The notes under the pieces are model-generated. The model was given only the letters and a program-made list of their open reading frames with translations. It ran no database searches and was not told where the DNA came from. A program made the position numbers and the translations under genes. From positions 27,537,598 to 27,601,597 of the forward strand of contig CM065297.1 in NCBI GenBank assembly GCA_032871835.1: a stretch of 64,000 bases of DNA, read 5' to 3'. Shown in pieces: positions 21,658-34,985 of the stretch (its first letter is position 1; each line of letters begins with the position of its first letter). This DNA is from Dipteronia dyeriana. Lineage: Eukaryota > Streptophyta > Magnoliopsida > Sapindales > Sapindaceae.

Positions 21658-24600
21658 TCAAACACCCGGTGCGCTTGAGGGACCTCCAAGCCCGAATTCA
21701 CCAGGAGTAGCATCATCGCCTTCATACACCTTGGTCAATTCCCTAAAATCAGACCAGCTGATGTCATCTTCTAGGTGATTAGGCATGAAGGGAGAGTAAT
21801 CTGTCTTAGGCAAGGGGCCAATATTAGTCCCCTTCGTTAGAGTACCACTCTCCTCTCCAGTATGGAAAGCCACTATGGAGGATTTAAAGGGGAGCTCCAG
21901 ATGCATGATGTGTGGATCTTCCCTAATCGATTTGCAATAAGCCTTCTACATGATCCTATGGTTCTTTATGGCCTTGAGGGACTTATCTTTGTGCTTCTTT
22001 ATGGTTCTGTCTCATTTATATCGAGCCTCTCCAGAAGACCTCTCCTTAGAGAACATCTGAGCGGTAGTAAGCCCCCTCTCTATCAACATGACAGCCTCGA
22101 AAGCAGGAGACCTCTTACAACGGTTAACGTTATGAACTTCAAAGGCTAATCTGGCCTCTAGTGAGAGCACTTACATACTGACCTGCAGCTACTCCAGATC
22201 CTGAACAAGTTTCTCATAATGAAGGTGAGCTTCCTCAGACGCTTGTTTTGACTCAAGCATGGTATGTTGAGTAGAGGTAAGGGTGTCCCTAGCAACTTGG
22301 GCTTCCTCCTTAAGTTTGGCTACCTTCGATTTAGCCATGACACACCTTGACTCGAGTTCTACACTTTGTTAATTTTCCCTCAACCCTTCCTTCAAGCTAG
22401 ATGCGGAGACCCTGCTCTGAACATTGGCTAGACTCTTCCTCAAGGCAACCTTATTCGTTGCATGATTCTTTAATTTCTCTTCATACTGCCTGACTTTGGA
22501 TGCACAGGCTAAGGAAGACTTAAGAGCTTACTCATTTTTAGCTAGGTCCTCTGTTAGACAAGATATCTCAACTGCAGCATATCTCCTCTAATTAGTCAGG
22601 ACCCGGGTAAGCTCTTCCACCGCCTGAAAAAAGGTGGAGAGAGAATAGAGAAGAAAAAGTGAGAATAATAAGGCATGCAAGTTAAAGACAAGAGTAGAAA
22701 ATACTTACAAAAACTCCACTATTGAAAATTATATGAATCCGCTAAAACTGCTAGCAGCTCTGACCTGTCTCTAGTATCCATCATTGATGTACCCCTCACC
22801 AGCTGACTTAGAAAGAAGCATAGAAAGGGGGTCAGCATGAGAATCATTCGAACAGGGAGGTAGAGAAGGCCTAGGAATAGATACAGGCACTGGTGCAAAA
22901 ATGGTGGACCCATCACAACCAGGTGTGAAAAATGGTCGGAAAGGCTCCTGAAGGGGTCAGATCTGCGAAGTCTGACGGCCTTGAAATTCCATCGCCCTTT
23001 CTAGCCTGAATGACAGTTGTAAGGGCTCCGGGTTCCTGCCCTTCAAAAGCATGACCTTCACTAAAGCCATCCTGCTAAAAATGCACAGAAGGTACGTTGG
23101 TAGTGACATTCCTATCTTGGTTGGTCCCAGCATCCCCAACCAAATTAATAGCTGCAACGTCTGAAGAAACCCCGCACTTATCCAACCGTAGAGGTACTTA
23201 CTCTTCGGTAGCATCGAGCACATCTTTATCGATAAAATGTTCCTCTGAATTTGGCCCACTATAATCATAATCAGAGTAGGTTAAGACTATCCCACACCTG
23301 ACAGTAAACTGTATGCGGGTCTTGCCAGGGCACTGTATAGCCGAATCAATAAGAGCCATGTCAACGGAACGATCGACTTGGACCTAAGATGGTTCGGGGT
23401 AAGAAGGAGGTGTTGCTTATTATAGTATGACAAAATCACTAGTTCTAGCCAAGGCCAGGTCAATTGTCTTGGTCGGGGTAGAAAGAAGGGAAATGGATGT
23501 TGCAAGTACACGGTCAACACTTCTCTTTGATCGTTACTCCCATAAGATTACGTCAGTCAGGGTCTCCTGATCATCCTCATCGTCTCCCTCAATGATGATA
23601 GAGTCAACCCCTGACTGGAAAACTAATGGATCAGCAGCAGGATGACCCTCCAATCGCTTACAGATGGCCTTGGGGGTAGAGGGCCCTTCTACAGTTTTGG
23701 TTTCTTTTCCACTAGGAACCTCTCCATTAAATCCATCTCTGCTAGACCTTGCTTTACTTGGCTTATCCCTGCTAGATCTATCATGGTCAAACCACTTCTG
23801 AGTGGACATCGCCCAAGCAGATCTATCCCTAGACCACATTCTTCCACTCTCCTTATGAGGGGCATTGTGTTCACCCCCTTACGCTTGCACAACAATGATC
23901 ATTGTGGTTTTGGTGTCAGACTCATATACATGTTCCACTAAATCATGCTCTAGAGGGAATATTCCCTGAGCCACCTGATCAGTGGCCTCTCTCTTGCTAG
24001 CCCTATCAAAGTTCTTAGCCTTTTCGACCTGTTTGCCAGCAACAATCGTACACTAAAAAAGAAAATCCAACAAAAAATGATAAGGACAAATACAAACAAT
24101 AGAAGACCGAGCAACAAGAGAGTCAAGGCTTACAAGTCTTGCACTTAGCGGAGATGGCCGGGAAAAGCCTTAAATCAATTAGGTCCCTCTTTATGTACAA
24201 ATTACGAAGATCCCAAACCTCTCAGTAAGTCTAGGCCGCCTTAACAACCAATGAGGATGGCTTCGATTCATCATCGATGAAGTTTTGCTCCATAGCTCGG
24301 GGCTATTAAAGTGTCTCGGGACACTATTTATGCTCAGTCATTGATTATGATATTCCACCACGGTCTCGCCCCAATTACCTCTGACGAATAGCCAGTTGTT
24401 CTTCCAATATTTATTTAAGGAAGGGAAACCCTAGGCGATGCCCTTATGGTCTTTACTAGTAGGAAGGGTGGGTTTTTCCGTAAAACCGTGAGGAATCCAA
24501 TGGCTTGGTAAAGTCGTCTGCAAGTAGAAGGTGCCTCCAGCATCCGAATGACCCAGAGCATAAAAGTTACAGATTTCTAGGGGTGTTAGGGGGTGTCTAA

Positions 24601-25041
24601 CCCCATTTTCCTCCACATATGCCATAAGTTGTTCAGCACCCGATAAGAGTTAGGGGTCAGTTGAGCAGTAGCAATGCTCACATCAGCCAAGAATTGGACA
24701 ATGAAGGGTTGAATGGGGATAGTGATTCCAGAAGATAACACGGCCCCATAAATGGCAAAGGAACCAGAAGGAGGATTCCGTACGGCGTGCTCACCGCTAG
24801 AAATCAGCTGCACCGAATGGGAAATGTCAAACCTATCCCCGAAGTTCCCAAGTTCATGATCAGTCACCATATTTTTTTCTTAATCAAATGCACATGGGTG
24901 ATCAGCAAAAAACCTCAACATGTGCATTCGCCGTTCTATTGGGACTTCCTCAATTTTTAGCCTCTGTGAAGTGATCTTCAAATCAATCACAAGATGAGCG
25001 GACTTTCTGGTCAAAGCTCTAGTAGCTTGTTTGGAACTCAT
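21658..25041 (-). pseudogene. antisense extra ORF (PF04195-like) of element D
   Basis: It is read opposite to gag-pol, with a likely start at the Met about 25041 (MSSKQATRAL). The N-terminal plant gypsy-type transposon domain (PF04195-like) spans 24870-24431, with AIYGAVLSSGITIPIQPF, QLTPNSYRVLNN and a following 'PLTPLEICNFYAL'. A variable acidic linker (23900-22700), a long charged helical stretch (about 22600-22200) and an acidic C-terminal tail (21906-21658) follow. Multiple stops and shifts are present. Its job is unknown. Proposed roles in the literature are speculative. Confidence 0.7.
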
Positions 25042-25725
25042 TGTCCTCGACATATCTCGACAAGCACCAATAGAGGTGTAAACATGAGGGTTAGCGTGTG
25101 AAGGTACAAACTCAGGATGAGCAACTGAATAATCTACATTTAAGGTAATGGGTTAAGACGAAGGAGTGTATGTGTGAAAGTGACCCCACAGTATAGACTC
25201 AAGCTTGGCAATATTTTATTTATTACCCGCCTCAATGGCACGAATGAGAAGTTCAAAATATTTATGACGGAGGATAAGATCCATGACTAAATGATTGACG
25301 AGAGCAATGAAGCGTGAACTGCTGACAAGAAAAAGGTGGAACGAAGAGAAAGCTAAAGATTTTGAAAGAAGTAAAAATTAAGGTTTTTGAAAATATATAT
25401 GAATTTGTGAAAGGGAAATGGAAAGGTTTCAAATTATATAAATATAAGTGGATGACATCACCAGGACATGTAAACGTCACCAAGTACAACATGTAAGAGT
25501 GTGGGTAGGTGCACGAAACCTGAAGATCATGCACCATTCAAAATTTAAAAAGTCGCTAATGATTGTGTCAGTCGAAACGGATGTGGTTAGGGTTAATGCT
25601 TAGCCGTTAAGCATTAAACAGGCATTAATGAGCTACGAATTTAAAAAAGAAGAACAAATTAAACACACTTCGTTGAGCGGGTTCCTCTTAGGAACAGGAT
25701 ACTCAGTCTTGTGTGTTTAAGAGGG
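25042..25725. other. region between antisense ORF and 3' LTR of D, with weak PPT
   Basis: No coding signal is recognised. The last bases, TTTAAGAGGG at about 25716-25725, abut the LTR and are the best polypurine tract candidate, though short. Confidence 0.45.
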
Positions 25726-26352
25726 TATTGTTATTGGTATAATTCAGATAATATGACACGTCAACAAAAGAGAAGAGTATAGGGTGCCACGTCACCAAAA
25801 TCCAACCAAACTGAACCAACCTAAGCTAACCTAAGAGGGCCTCTCAATCCCCGATCGAGGCAACCTAAATGATCGGGTAAAGATCGTATGATTGGGACTA
25901 TCGAGATGGTCAGACCAAAGCAAATGATCAGGGTAAAACCACCGATCGGTGAAAAGGATATTCAGTCAGGTTTGACAGATGGTCGGTTGACGACACATGG
26001 ACAAAACTCATATTTAATGCAATCATGACTCAAACACACAGAAAAATAGTCTGACTCAAACAAGGCATTGTAGCACACTTTGATAATAAAACAAACTTCC
26101 TTATAGATATTAGAGTCCATATTAAGCAAGAAATCTAAGAGCAATCGAAATACATTCAATGCAAAACAGGAAATGAGAAGAACACGACTCCAGTAAGTTA
26201 GAGTTTCATTAAATAACAAGAAATTTCCTTACTTGTACGCCAAGAATGATGGCTCTATGCATGTATAAATAGACCCCAATAATATCTAAAAGGGGGTTAA
26301 CATAAAATTGGCTTGCAAGAGCGCAAAAGAGATTGAGCGTGTAATTATCTTT
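25726..26352 (+). repeat. 3' LTR of element D, left part
   Basis: It starts TATTGTTATTGGTATAATTC and follows the 5' LTR base by base until TTATCTTT. There copia LTR F is inserted (TSD TCTTT, 26348-26352). Confidence 0.85.
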
Positions 26353-27776
26353 TGTTGGGATTATGCTCGATAGCAAGAGTGTAATATATATTTGACAATC
26401 TTTTCATATTAATAAAAGTGATTTCTAGTTTAACAAATCTTATAGCATTTATAGTTTAATTATTATAATTGTCAAAAGTAAATAATTGTAAGGTCAAAAG
26501 ACTATGAGAAAACAAGAATTGTTCGTACATCTGTATATGTATGAGGTAGATACAATTCTTTAGTTAGTCTTGAATAATACTCACAACTTAAGATAAAGGT
26601 TAGGCGTCTTTATCTTGTTAAAGTTGTAGATTCTTTTACTAGTATTTGAGTGGGATCAAATGTGTTACAATGAGTCTAAAATCATCAAAGTGTGGTGTCT
26701 TAGGCAAAGGAATCTAGTGCACTAGGTGCATTGAATAGGATCATAGTGACCAACTTTATCCAGAATCGTCAATGGATAAAAGTTTTCACTTGAAGACAGA
26801 CGGAGAGTCTATCTCAATCCTGAGATAAATGATGGACTTATGGTTGCAAGTGTTATCATTTGAGCTATCAATGAGTATGATTGTTTAACATAGTCTATCC
26901 TCGATAGTTTGGTGGTATTCATTTGTTAATCGATAGACAACTTCATTTATAGATATGAACATCGTGGCTCTATTTACTAAATGAGAGTAGAACATCATCA
27001 TATGGATGTTTTGAGGTATTGGATATTAAATCTTAACGTTAACTTTTCAATTGTGTCTATTGAAATATGGCTTCTGGACAAGTCAAAATATCCAAGTTCA
27101 AAATGTGGTCATATGAGTAAATATGGTAACTTGGAGAGCTGTGGGCGGTCAATGAGCTCTTGGCGAATACTGATATTCTTCACGAGGATACACTTTCTCC
27201 ATTAAAATTGTCTAGGGTATGAATGAGCAATATTAACTTATTCTATCTTTATTTACGAGTTCAATTTTAGTTCTTTAGTGGAATGAACTAAAATTAATAG
27301 ATCGGACCTGAGTGAATCATTTGTTGATTGTGATTAGGTTATGTCTATTGGAGCTTAAATTTAGATAGCCCGCCAAGATCCCCAATCCATACGAACTTGC
27401 ATAGATCACTTGATATATTCTACCGGACCAATTTATGGGTCCATCTAGAATTGTGTTAAGGCATGTGGACTTGTTTCTTTTAGTAAAAATGGGTCTAGTT
27501 CACATGTTGACTTTTTATATGAGTCCAATGGATTTAATAAAATAGGAAAAACAATATTTGGCCCATGTATAGGCTTGGGCAGCTAGGGCTTGTAAAATAG
27601 CTTATATTGTTTTTTTACTTTATTATTTAATTAAATAGAAATTAATTAATTTATTCATTATTTAAGTATTTAATTAAAAGTCAAAATCTTTTTCCTAGTA
27701 GGAGATGGTCTCCCAGAGTCATATTATTGTTGGTAATATGATAAGTATCAAATACTATATTTGATAAGTAGATAAA

Positions 27777-28588
27777 TATTGACTTCGATTCCTCGATGGC
27801 TAAGAAAGTCAACAAGATTGGATTTAGTTGTGACATGTCAAAGAGAAAGAGAAAGAGAATGCAATTTGAAGCTAATTATACGAGTTTACGTGGTAAAACT
27901 CCAGTGATCGGAGAAAGGTCCATGGGTGGTTGAATAAACAACCGAACCAAAATTCACTATTGAAATAAAGAATTACACCACTCGATCTCTCTTTTTCCTC
28001 TCTGCTCGTGATTCTGTCTCCCTCCAACAATGAGATTATGGGTCTATTTATATTTGCATAGAACCCTAATCCTTGTTGTACAAGTAATGAAAGATTTTTG
28101 TATTTAGTTACAATTTGGTTGCTTGTTACTTTCCTATTTTGGAGATTGTATGGAGATCGAATAAGACTCAAGAGATACAGTTAGTTTATGACTTTATTTC
28201 CTTATAAATGTGCAGTCTTCTTGAAGAAGTAAAGTATTGCCCGATTTGGAACCTGTTTCCTGTTTGGTACTTTATTCTTCTAGAAATTCTTCTTGACATG
28301 GATGTCTTTGCGTATTTGAGCATGACTGGTATACCCATGTGCGAATCATGTATTGGACTTCCTTATTCTGGTTTTCTCGTTCTTGTCCCGAGTAGAATAT
28401 GATGCCACTTGGTCGTGAGTAGGTCTTGACCTGCCGAATACCTATATTCGGACTTACTCGGGTTCGTATTCCTTAGTGATATCTTGAAGAATATTTTCTA
28501 AATGCCTATTTGGATATCTACCTAGCAATCTTAAGGGACTATCCACATTGTCAATGACGTGTACATTCGATAAAATATACCTATAACA
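27777..28588 (-). repeat. 3' LTR of element G
   Basis: 812 bases, paired with 39084-39941. The left end reads TATTGAC where the partner has TGTTGTC, so the terminal TG is mutated. It contains three AAAGAG units (27840-27857), against eight in the partner. Confidence 0.88.
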
Positions 28589-28600
28589 ATACCCCCCTTA
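28589..28600 (-). other. polypurine tract of element G
   Basis: On the minus strand AAGGGGGGTAT lies directly in front of the LTR start TGTTATAGG. It is a textbook PPT position. Confidence 0.8.
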
Positions 28601-28978
28601 AAATATTTTTACCGAGTGGGATTTTGTCCTTGGCGTAAATATTTTAATTGACCTTTTAATCTTTATGCCTCGTTAATACCAGAATAGCAGCGCCTTGTAA
28701 TAATGACGTGTCTTAATGGCTATCACGTAAATCCCTTCACGTAAAATCTCAATGATTACGACGTTTCGAGATTCTGACGGCTTGGTCAGTTCTTTTCCTG
28801 GCACGTGTCTTCCTACTGCTTCATTCCCCTAGTAACATTTATGAGAAGCGACTTGTGTGTCTCCTGATGCACCGCCTATGTCATCAAATTCTCTTTTTCA
28901 ATTTCTTCCTGTTTTCGTGACTCTAGGGTTTTGCGTCTTTGTTATCGAGTAATCTATTTAAAACGAAAAGGTACTTTT
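28601..28978. other. G sequence between PPT and copia insertion B
   Basis: No ORF is seen. The N-terminal half of G's antisense ORF would be expected near here but is not recognisable. Confidence 0.5.
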
Positions 28979-31404
28979 TGTATGGAAAAAACGGTTTAGA
29001 AAAACAACGGAAGCGTGGGAAAAAAAATTAAAATAAGGGTTTGCGTATAAATAAAAAAAAAATCCTTTTATGCAACGAGAACCTTAACCCTAGATTAATT
29101 TACACATATAAAAGTGTCCTACCTTTTCCTCGTGACGATTAAACAAGCTCCAAATTGATTCTGCAAGATCTTCCAATCCAATAATGAACGTGAATCACCT
29201 AGGAGTGTGGGCTCCCTTTCTTGAAATTGTATACCTGAGGATGGAGACAAACAAAATTTTTCTTTGTAAGTTACAAATATCCTCCAAGAGAAAAATCAAA
29301 GAACGTCCGGTCACCTGTGAATTATCAATCAATTTGATTGAAACTCGCGTGAACCTTGATTCAATGTTGTACACAAAACCCTTTTGATGTAAAGGATACT
29401 AGTGTACTATCGAAAACAAAAACGTTCTTTTTTTCTCTTTTGTCCTTGGCCGAATTCTACACCCTTTTTTTATGAGTTGATTGAATTTTGTCTAGAGCAA
29501 AAACTAATTTTTCTCCCTCAAAATTCTCTCTTGCTATGCCAAATTCTCTATTGAAAATTACCTAGCATGACCGAAAATTTCATCATAGAATTCTTAGGGC
29601 TGGCCGAAAATCACACACACACATATATATATATATATGATCATAAATCCTTTCCTTAGAAGGATTTATTGGTTGGCAAAAATCCTTTCCTTAGGTGGAT
29701 TTATTTGGTAGTTAAGAATCCTTATCTTAAAGGAATTCTATCCTTTTGTATATATATAAGGGCTGGACAAATTTTATATGATATAGATTATGATCACAAA
29801 TCATTTCCTAAGAAGGATTTACTTGGTAGTTAAGAATCATTTCCTTAGGTAAATTTACTTGGTGGTAAAGAATCCTTTTCAAAAAGGAATTCTATCCTCA
29901 ACCAAGACTACTAATCTAACACAATAATGTATTTGTAACCATATCAAAGACTTCCTAATTTGATTAGATAAATAATTCCTTTTATTTATCTACTTATCAA
30001 ATATAGTCTTTAACATTAACTATACTACCAACAATAGTATAGTTTTAGGAGATCATCTCCTACTAAGAAAAAGATTTTGACTTTTAATTAAATAATTAAT
30101 TAATCAACAAATTAATTAATTTCCATTTAACTAAATAATAAAATAAAATAAAATATTTAAGCTATTCTCAATAGCCTTGCCGCCCATACCATATATAAGG
30201 GCCATATATTATTTTTCTTATTTTATTAAATCCATTGGACCTTAATAAAAAAGTCCACAAATTAGACCTATTCTTACAAACATAAATAAGTTCACATGCC
30301 TTAATACAATTCTAGATGGACCCCTAAATTGGTCCGGTAGAATATATCAAGTGATCTATGCAAGTTCGTGTGGATTAGGGATCTTGGCGGGCTATCTAAA
30401 TTTAAGCTCCAATAGACACAACCAAATCACAATCAACAAATGATTCACTTAGGTCCGATCTATTTAATTTTAGTTCATTCCACAAAAGAACTAAAATTGA
30501 ACTCTTAAATAAAGATAAAATAAGTTGATGTTACTCATTCATACCCTAGACAACCTTATTGGAGAAAGTGTATCCTCGTGAAGAATACCAGTAATCGCCA
30601 AGAGCTCATAGACCGTCTATAGCTCTCCAAGTTACCATATTTACTCATATGATCACATTTTGAACTTGGATATTTTGATTTGTCCTGAAGCCATGTTAGA
30701 CACTATTAAAAACTTAACGTTAAGATTTAATATCCAATACCTCAAAACATCCATATGATGATATTCTACTCTAATTTAATAAATGGAGCCACGATGTCCA
30801 TATCTATAAATGAAGTCCTCTATCGATTAAAAAAAGAATACCACCAAACTATCGAGGATAGACTATGCTAAGTAATCTTACTCATTGATAGCTCAAATGA
30901 TAACACTTGCCACCATAAGTCTATCATTTATCTCAGGATTGAGATAGACTCTCTGATTGTCTTCAAATGAAAAACTTTTATCTATTGACGGTTCTAGATA
31001 AAGTAGGTCACTATGATCCTATTCAATGCACCTAGTGCACTAGATTCCTTTGCCCAAAGACACCACACTTTGATGATTTTAGACTCATTGTAACACATTT
31101 GATCCCACTCAAATACTAGTAAAAGAATCTATAACTTTAACAAGATAAAGACGCCTAACCTTTATCTTAAGTTGTGAGTATTATTCAAGACTAACTAAAG
31201 AATTGTGTCTACCTCATACATATCTAGATGTATGAACAATTCTTCTTTTCTCGTAGTCTTTTGACCTTATGGTTATTTACTTTTGACAATTATAATAATT
31301 AAACTATAAATGCTATAAGATTATTAAACTAGAAATCACTTTATTCATATGAAAAGACTGTTAATTACAATATTACACTCTTGTAATTGAGCATAATCCT
31401 AACA
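28979..31404 (-). repeat. copia LTR B
   Basis: A 2426-bp copy of the copia LTR family (plus-strand TGTATGG...CCTAACA). It is not flanked by a matching duplication (CTTTT left, ATATT right). A stub of copia pol joins the right end, so B is the 3' end of a truncated element. It contains a CA/TA microsatellite at about 29611-29639 and an internal partial duplication of AAGGATTTACTTGGT-type segments at about 29640-29900. Confidence 0.85.
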
Positions 31405-31500
31405 ATATTCCACTTGCTCTATAGCAAATGTGTCATACCTCTCATCCCCATGTTCTCTAGATGCCCATCAAAAATCTTTTATGGAAGAGCCTTTGTAAAC
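31405..31500 (-). pseudogene. pol: C-terminal stub of copia pol (RNase H end)
   Basis: The minus-strand translation gives LTKAL-P, a stop, KIFDGHLENMGMRG, then a stop, directly before the LTR. This corresponds to the 'DPLTK.LP...F..H...MG' C-terminus of Ty1/copia polyproteins. It fixes both the superfamily and the orientation of the whole LTR family (copies A, B, C, E1, F). Upstream pol is missing, since the sequence changes to G's antisense ORF at about 31500. Confidence 0.75.
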
Positions 31501-32904
31501 TTCCAATGCCCAAAGGTTTCCTAAGGATGAGGGTGGGCAAGAAGATTGTCTTGGCAAAGTTTCTGGTGTGCCAAAGTCCCCGAATGATGAGGTTTCTATC
31601 AAATAGTTTGTTGTCGGGGATGGAGATGAAGCTAGAAAGCCTTTAGACAAACAAGTAAATCCTGATCCTGGTTTCTTCCAATCTTTCCTTGATGTTGATG
31701 ATCAGGATGATTCTGTGGTTGATCTCAGCTTTCATCGTACTCGGGATAAGAAAAGAAAGATGGCCGACTCTCCCACTCATCCTCATAAAGTCCCTCGGGT
31801 GGTATCGATTATCGAATCAAGTGATGATGATACCGAGGTTGGAATTTCCCAAAGCGATCAAGTTTAAGCTTCTATAGGAATAGCGAAAACCTTCTATCTG
31901 AAAAGGGATTCTTTACCTCCTGAGGCTGAAGATGTAAGGGCTAAATCCTCGGGAGACCATTCCTATCCTTCTCCCTAGGATATGTTAAGGGCAATCTCAT
32001 CCGGTCGGGCTTTCATTGGGGATGACCATTGGAGTCATTTTAGGGATAGTTTTTCAAATGATCGTCTTCAGAATATTTTCATCGGCTCATCCTATGTAAG
32101 TTCTATCCCAACTGTTTTTAAGTCTTCGCCTGTTAGATTTTTAACTTAACTTTTCCTTGTAGATGGTGGCCGAGTTTGCTGAGGTGGCTCACACGTGACA
32201 ATATCAAGCTAATCGGATAAGGTGTCTTGAGGCTCAGCAAAAAGAGAGTGAGGATTGCCGTACTCGGGTTGAAGCGGCTTATCAAAAGAAGGTGAGCTCT
32301 GCCCAAGAGTTTACCAATCATTGCTTGGCTAAGCAAATGGGCATTGAGGAGAGCACTTCTGTGGCAGAAAAAAATGTTGTGTCCTTCTAAAATTTATTAT
32401 TTGCTACACAAGAATCGAATGCTCAAGGTTGAACATGAGGTTGAACGGGCCAAGTCATCTTATGAGCAAATAATCGAAGATTTGGAGTGCCAAGCCATGA
32501 CGGTTGAATCCCTCTCAAAAAAGGCTAGGCTGGAACTTGAGGTCCAGGGGGTTGACCACTTCAAAAGGTCCCCAGCTTATGACGCCCTTCTCCTTCGAGA
32601 ATTTCAGCAAGGGTTAGTTTCAGCTGATAAATTTTTTAAAGTTAAGAATCAGGCAACTAATAAAGACCGAACCAACTGGGAGTTATCGATCAAAAACCAT
32701 ATGGACCGGTCCTTGGAATCTCTTCGGACTCAGATGAAAGAATGGAGAGCTTACTACCGCAGCCGAGGGAAAAAGCCCCATCCTATGCATTTGGAGATCC
32801 TATCAGAGCATTCTCTCTCGACCTTCTATGCCAGTCAGGAATCTAGTGTGGATGGCTCAACGCCTGATGTTGGTCCAGTCCCTAGAGCAGATTACAGTGA
32901 GTGA
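31501..32904 (+). pseudogene. antisense extra ORF of element G, C-terminal part
   Basis: It is on the plus strand, opposite to G's gag-pol. The best open part, 32344-32904, is a charged helical region (VERAKSSYEQIIEDLECQAM) followed by a conserved block with FKRSPAYDALLLREFQQGL and an acidic tail ending PRADYSE. The tail resembles D's (PLPKTDYSPF). Upstream, 31501-32340 is acidic linker in broken frames. The N-terminal PF04195-like domain is missing and copia B stands in its place, so the gene is truncated as well as frameshifted. Its function is unknown. Confidence 0.65.
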
Positions 32905-33989
32905 ATCGATGACTTGGTCGACACAATCGCCTGACCTTCAAATGAAAGTGTTCTCCATGAATATGAGATGCTGCCTGACCCGAGTATCGACAAGAGTTCC
33001 AAATCTTCATCCCAGCCTTAGTCATTTTGGTAAAATTCACTTTGTAAAAATTTGGATCATCGACGTTTCTTATTTGTGCTTTTTTCAGAAAGCCATGTAA
33101 CCTGCTAACTTATTGCCCGAGTAATTTCACCGAGTATCAAGTACTTTATTTAACCTGGTTTCATTACTTGGGATAGCTTCTAACGCCAAGTATCTTTACT
33201 GAACCGTCTAACTGTTGTCCAAGTAACTTTACCGAGTATCTTATTTAACTTGGTTTTGCTTACTCTGAACGATTTTCTAATGTCAAGTATCTTATTAAAC
33301 TGGCTATTGCATTTTCTTCGTGCCAAGTGTCTTATTAAACTAACTAATATTATTAACCGGGCCATCTTGAAACAAACAAGTAGATTAATACTCATTACTT
33401 CATACTCGGTTGCTACCCAAACATTACATCAAGGCTCACCATAATCATATATTCAAATCCTTACACAAGTTACTGAGGACGTCTCCTTAGTTTTGTCTGT
33501 GCAAGGTTTTGTCGAATCACTAAGCTTTTGAACTGCTTAACATAGTTGCTCACCTTACCGGAATTTTTCTCAACGGTGCCCTGAGCAATTTTCCAGAATC
33601 TGGTGCATCGGGTTTGCCTTTTGGCTAAGGTCGATTGACCTTACTCGGCTGGCGTGCTCCTTCGAGCTTCTCCACCCATTCGGGAATCTTACCAAATTAA
33701 TGGTCCCGAGCATTCTATTTACATGTTCTTATTATCATGCTCGTCTTTCAAATATTCTTATTATCATATGCTTTAGATTTCTGAAATCTCGAGTTGGGTT
33801 TTTATTTATAACTGTAAAATTAACAATGATTAAATTTTTAAACTAATAACTATCCTAACTAGAATTGTCCTAACTAAAAAGGGAAACAAAATTTCAAGGA
33901 CAAAAAATCTTCAAATATTGGGTGTTGCATGGCCGGGGTAAGACCTCCATCTGGTCGTGCAATCCAATATGCTCAATGACTAGTTGCTC
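32905..33989. other. non-coding spacer of element G
   Basis: Several diverged repeats of the type AAGTATCTTATTTAAC lie at about 33110-33350. No coding signal is recognised. The position matches the spacers of D and J. Confidence 0.55.
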
Positions 33990-34985
33990 CTTTAATCTTG
34001 TACGGGTCTTCCTATTTGTCAGTCGATGAGCCTGTAGCTTTGTTTTTTGTGTTTAGTGACACTTTTCTGAGTACCAGGTCTCTTAGTTGGAATTTTCTGA
34101 TCCGAACATAAGAGTTGTAGTGGCGAGCCACTCTTTATTGATATGCCATATTTAGTATTCGGGGATTTCTCCCTTTTCTCTACTAGCTCATCTAGACTTT
34201 GTAACAGCATATCAACATTATGGTCTTCATCAAAAAGCCTGACCCTCGGTGACACGCACGATGTTTCTATGGGGATAACAGCTTCTGTTCCAAAAGCTAA
34301 AGTGAATGGAGTCTCTCCTGTAGAAGTCCTTGTTGTCGTCTGATATGCCCATAATACCTCAGTAAGTTTTTCAACCCAACTTCCTTTCTTGGCATCTGGT
34401 TTTTCTTTGAGTGTGTCCTTAATGATTTTGTTTACTGCTTCAGCCTACCCATTCATTTAAGGATGGGTAGGTGTGGTGTAGTAATTGGCAATTCGGTACT
34501 CGTTGCACAACTGTTTGAATTTTAGATTATCGAGCTGGGCACCGTTGTGAGTGATAATAGTACTTGGGACTCCAAATATGTAGAGTATTTTTTTCTGCAC
34601 AAAATTCATTGTATTTACTTCTGTAATGTGTACTAATGCATTGGCTTCCGCCTATTTTGTGAAATAATCAACGGCTACTATTGCATGCTTTACTCCACCC
34701 CCTGTCTCTGTTGGCATTGGGCCAATTAAGTCCAGACCTCACATGGCAAATGGCCATGGGGATGTAAGGCTTATGAGTTGTTCAAGGGGCTATCGGATAT
34801 CGTTAGCAATCCTTTGACATGTATTGTAACTTTTTGAACATCGTTGTGCATCTGAAAACAAAGAGTGCTAATAATAACCTTGCATGAGTACCTTTTGTGC
34901 CAAACTTTTTCCTCCAGTATGATTTTCGCATACTCCACCATAGATTTCCTATAGTATCCGACATGCATCTTTCTCCGATAGACAT
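33990..34985 (-). pseudogene. pol: integrase of element G
   Basis: The catalytic core reads GLDLIGPMPTETGG (first Asp), then TIITHNGAQLD where the usual ITDNG has become ITHNG, so the second catalytic Asp is His. The Glu in 'AEAVNKIIKDTLKEK' is kept. The downstream signatures VLWAYQTTTRTSTGETPF and AFGTEAVIPIE are well conserved. The zinc-binding N-terminus is poorly preserved. Stops interrupt it at several sites. Confidence 0.82.
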
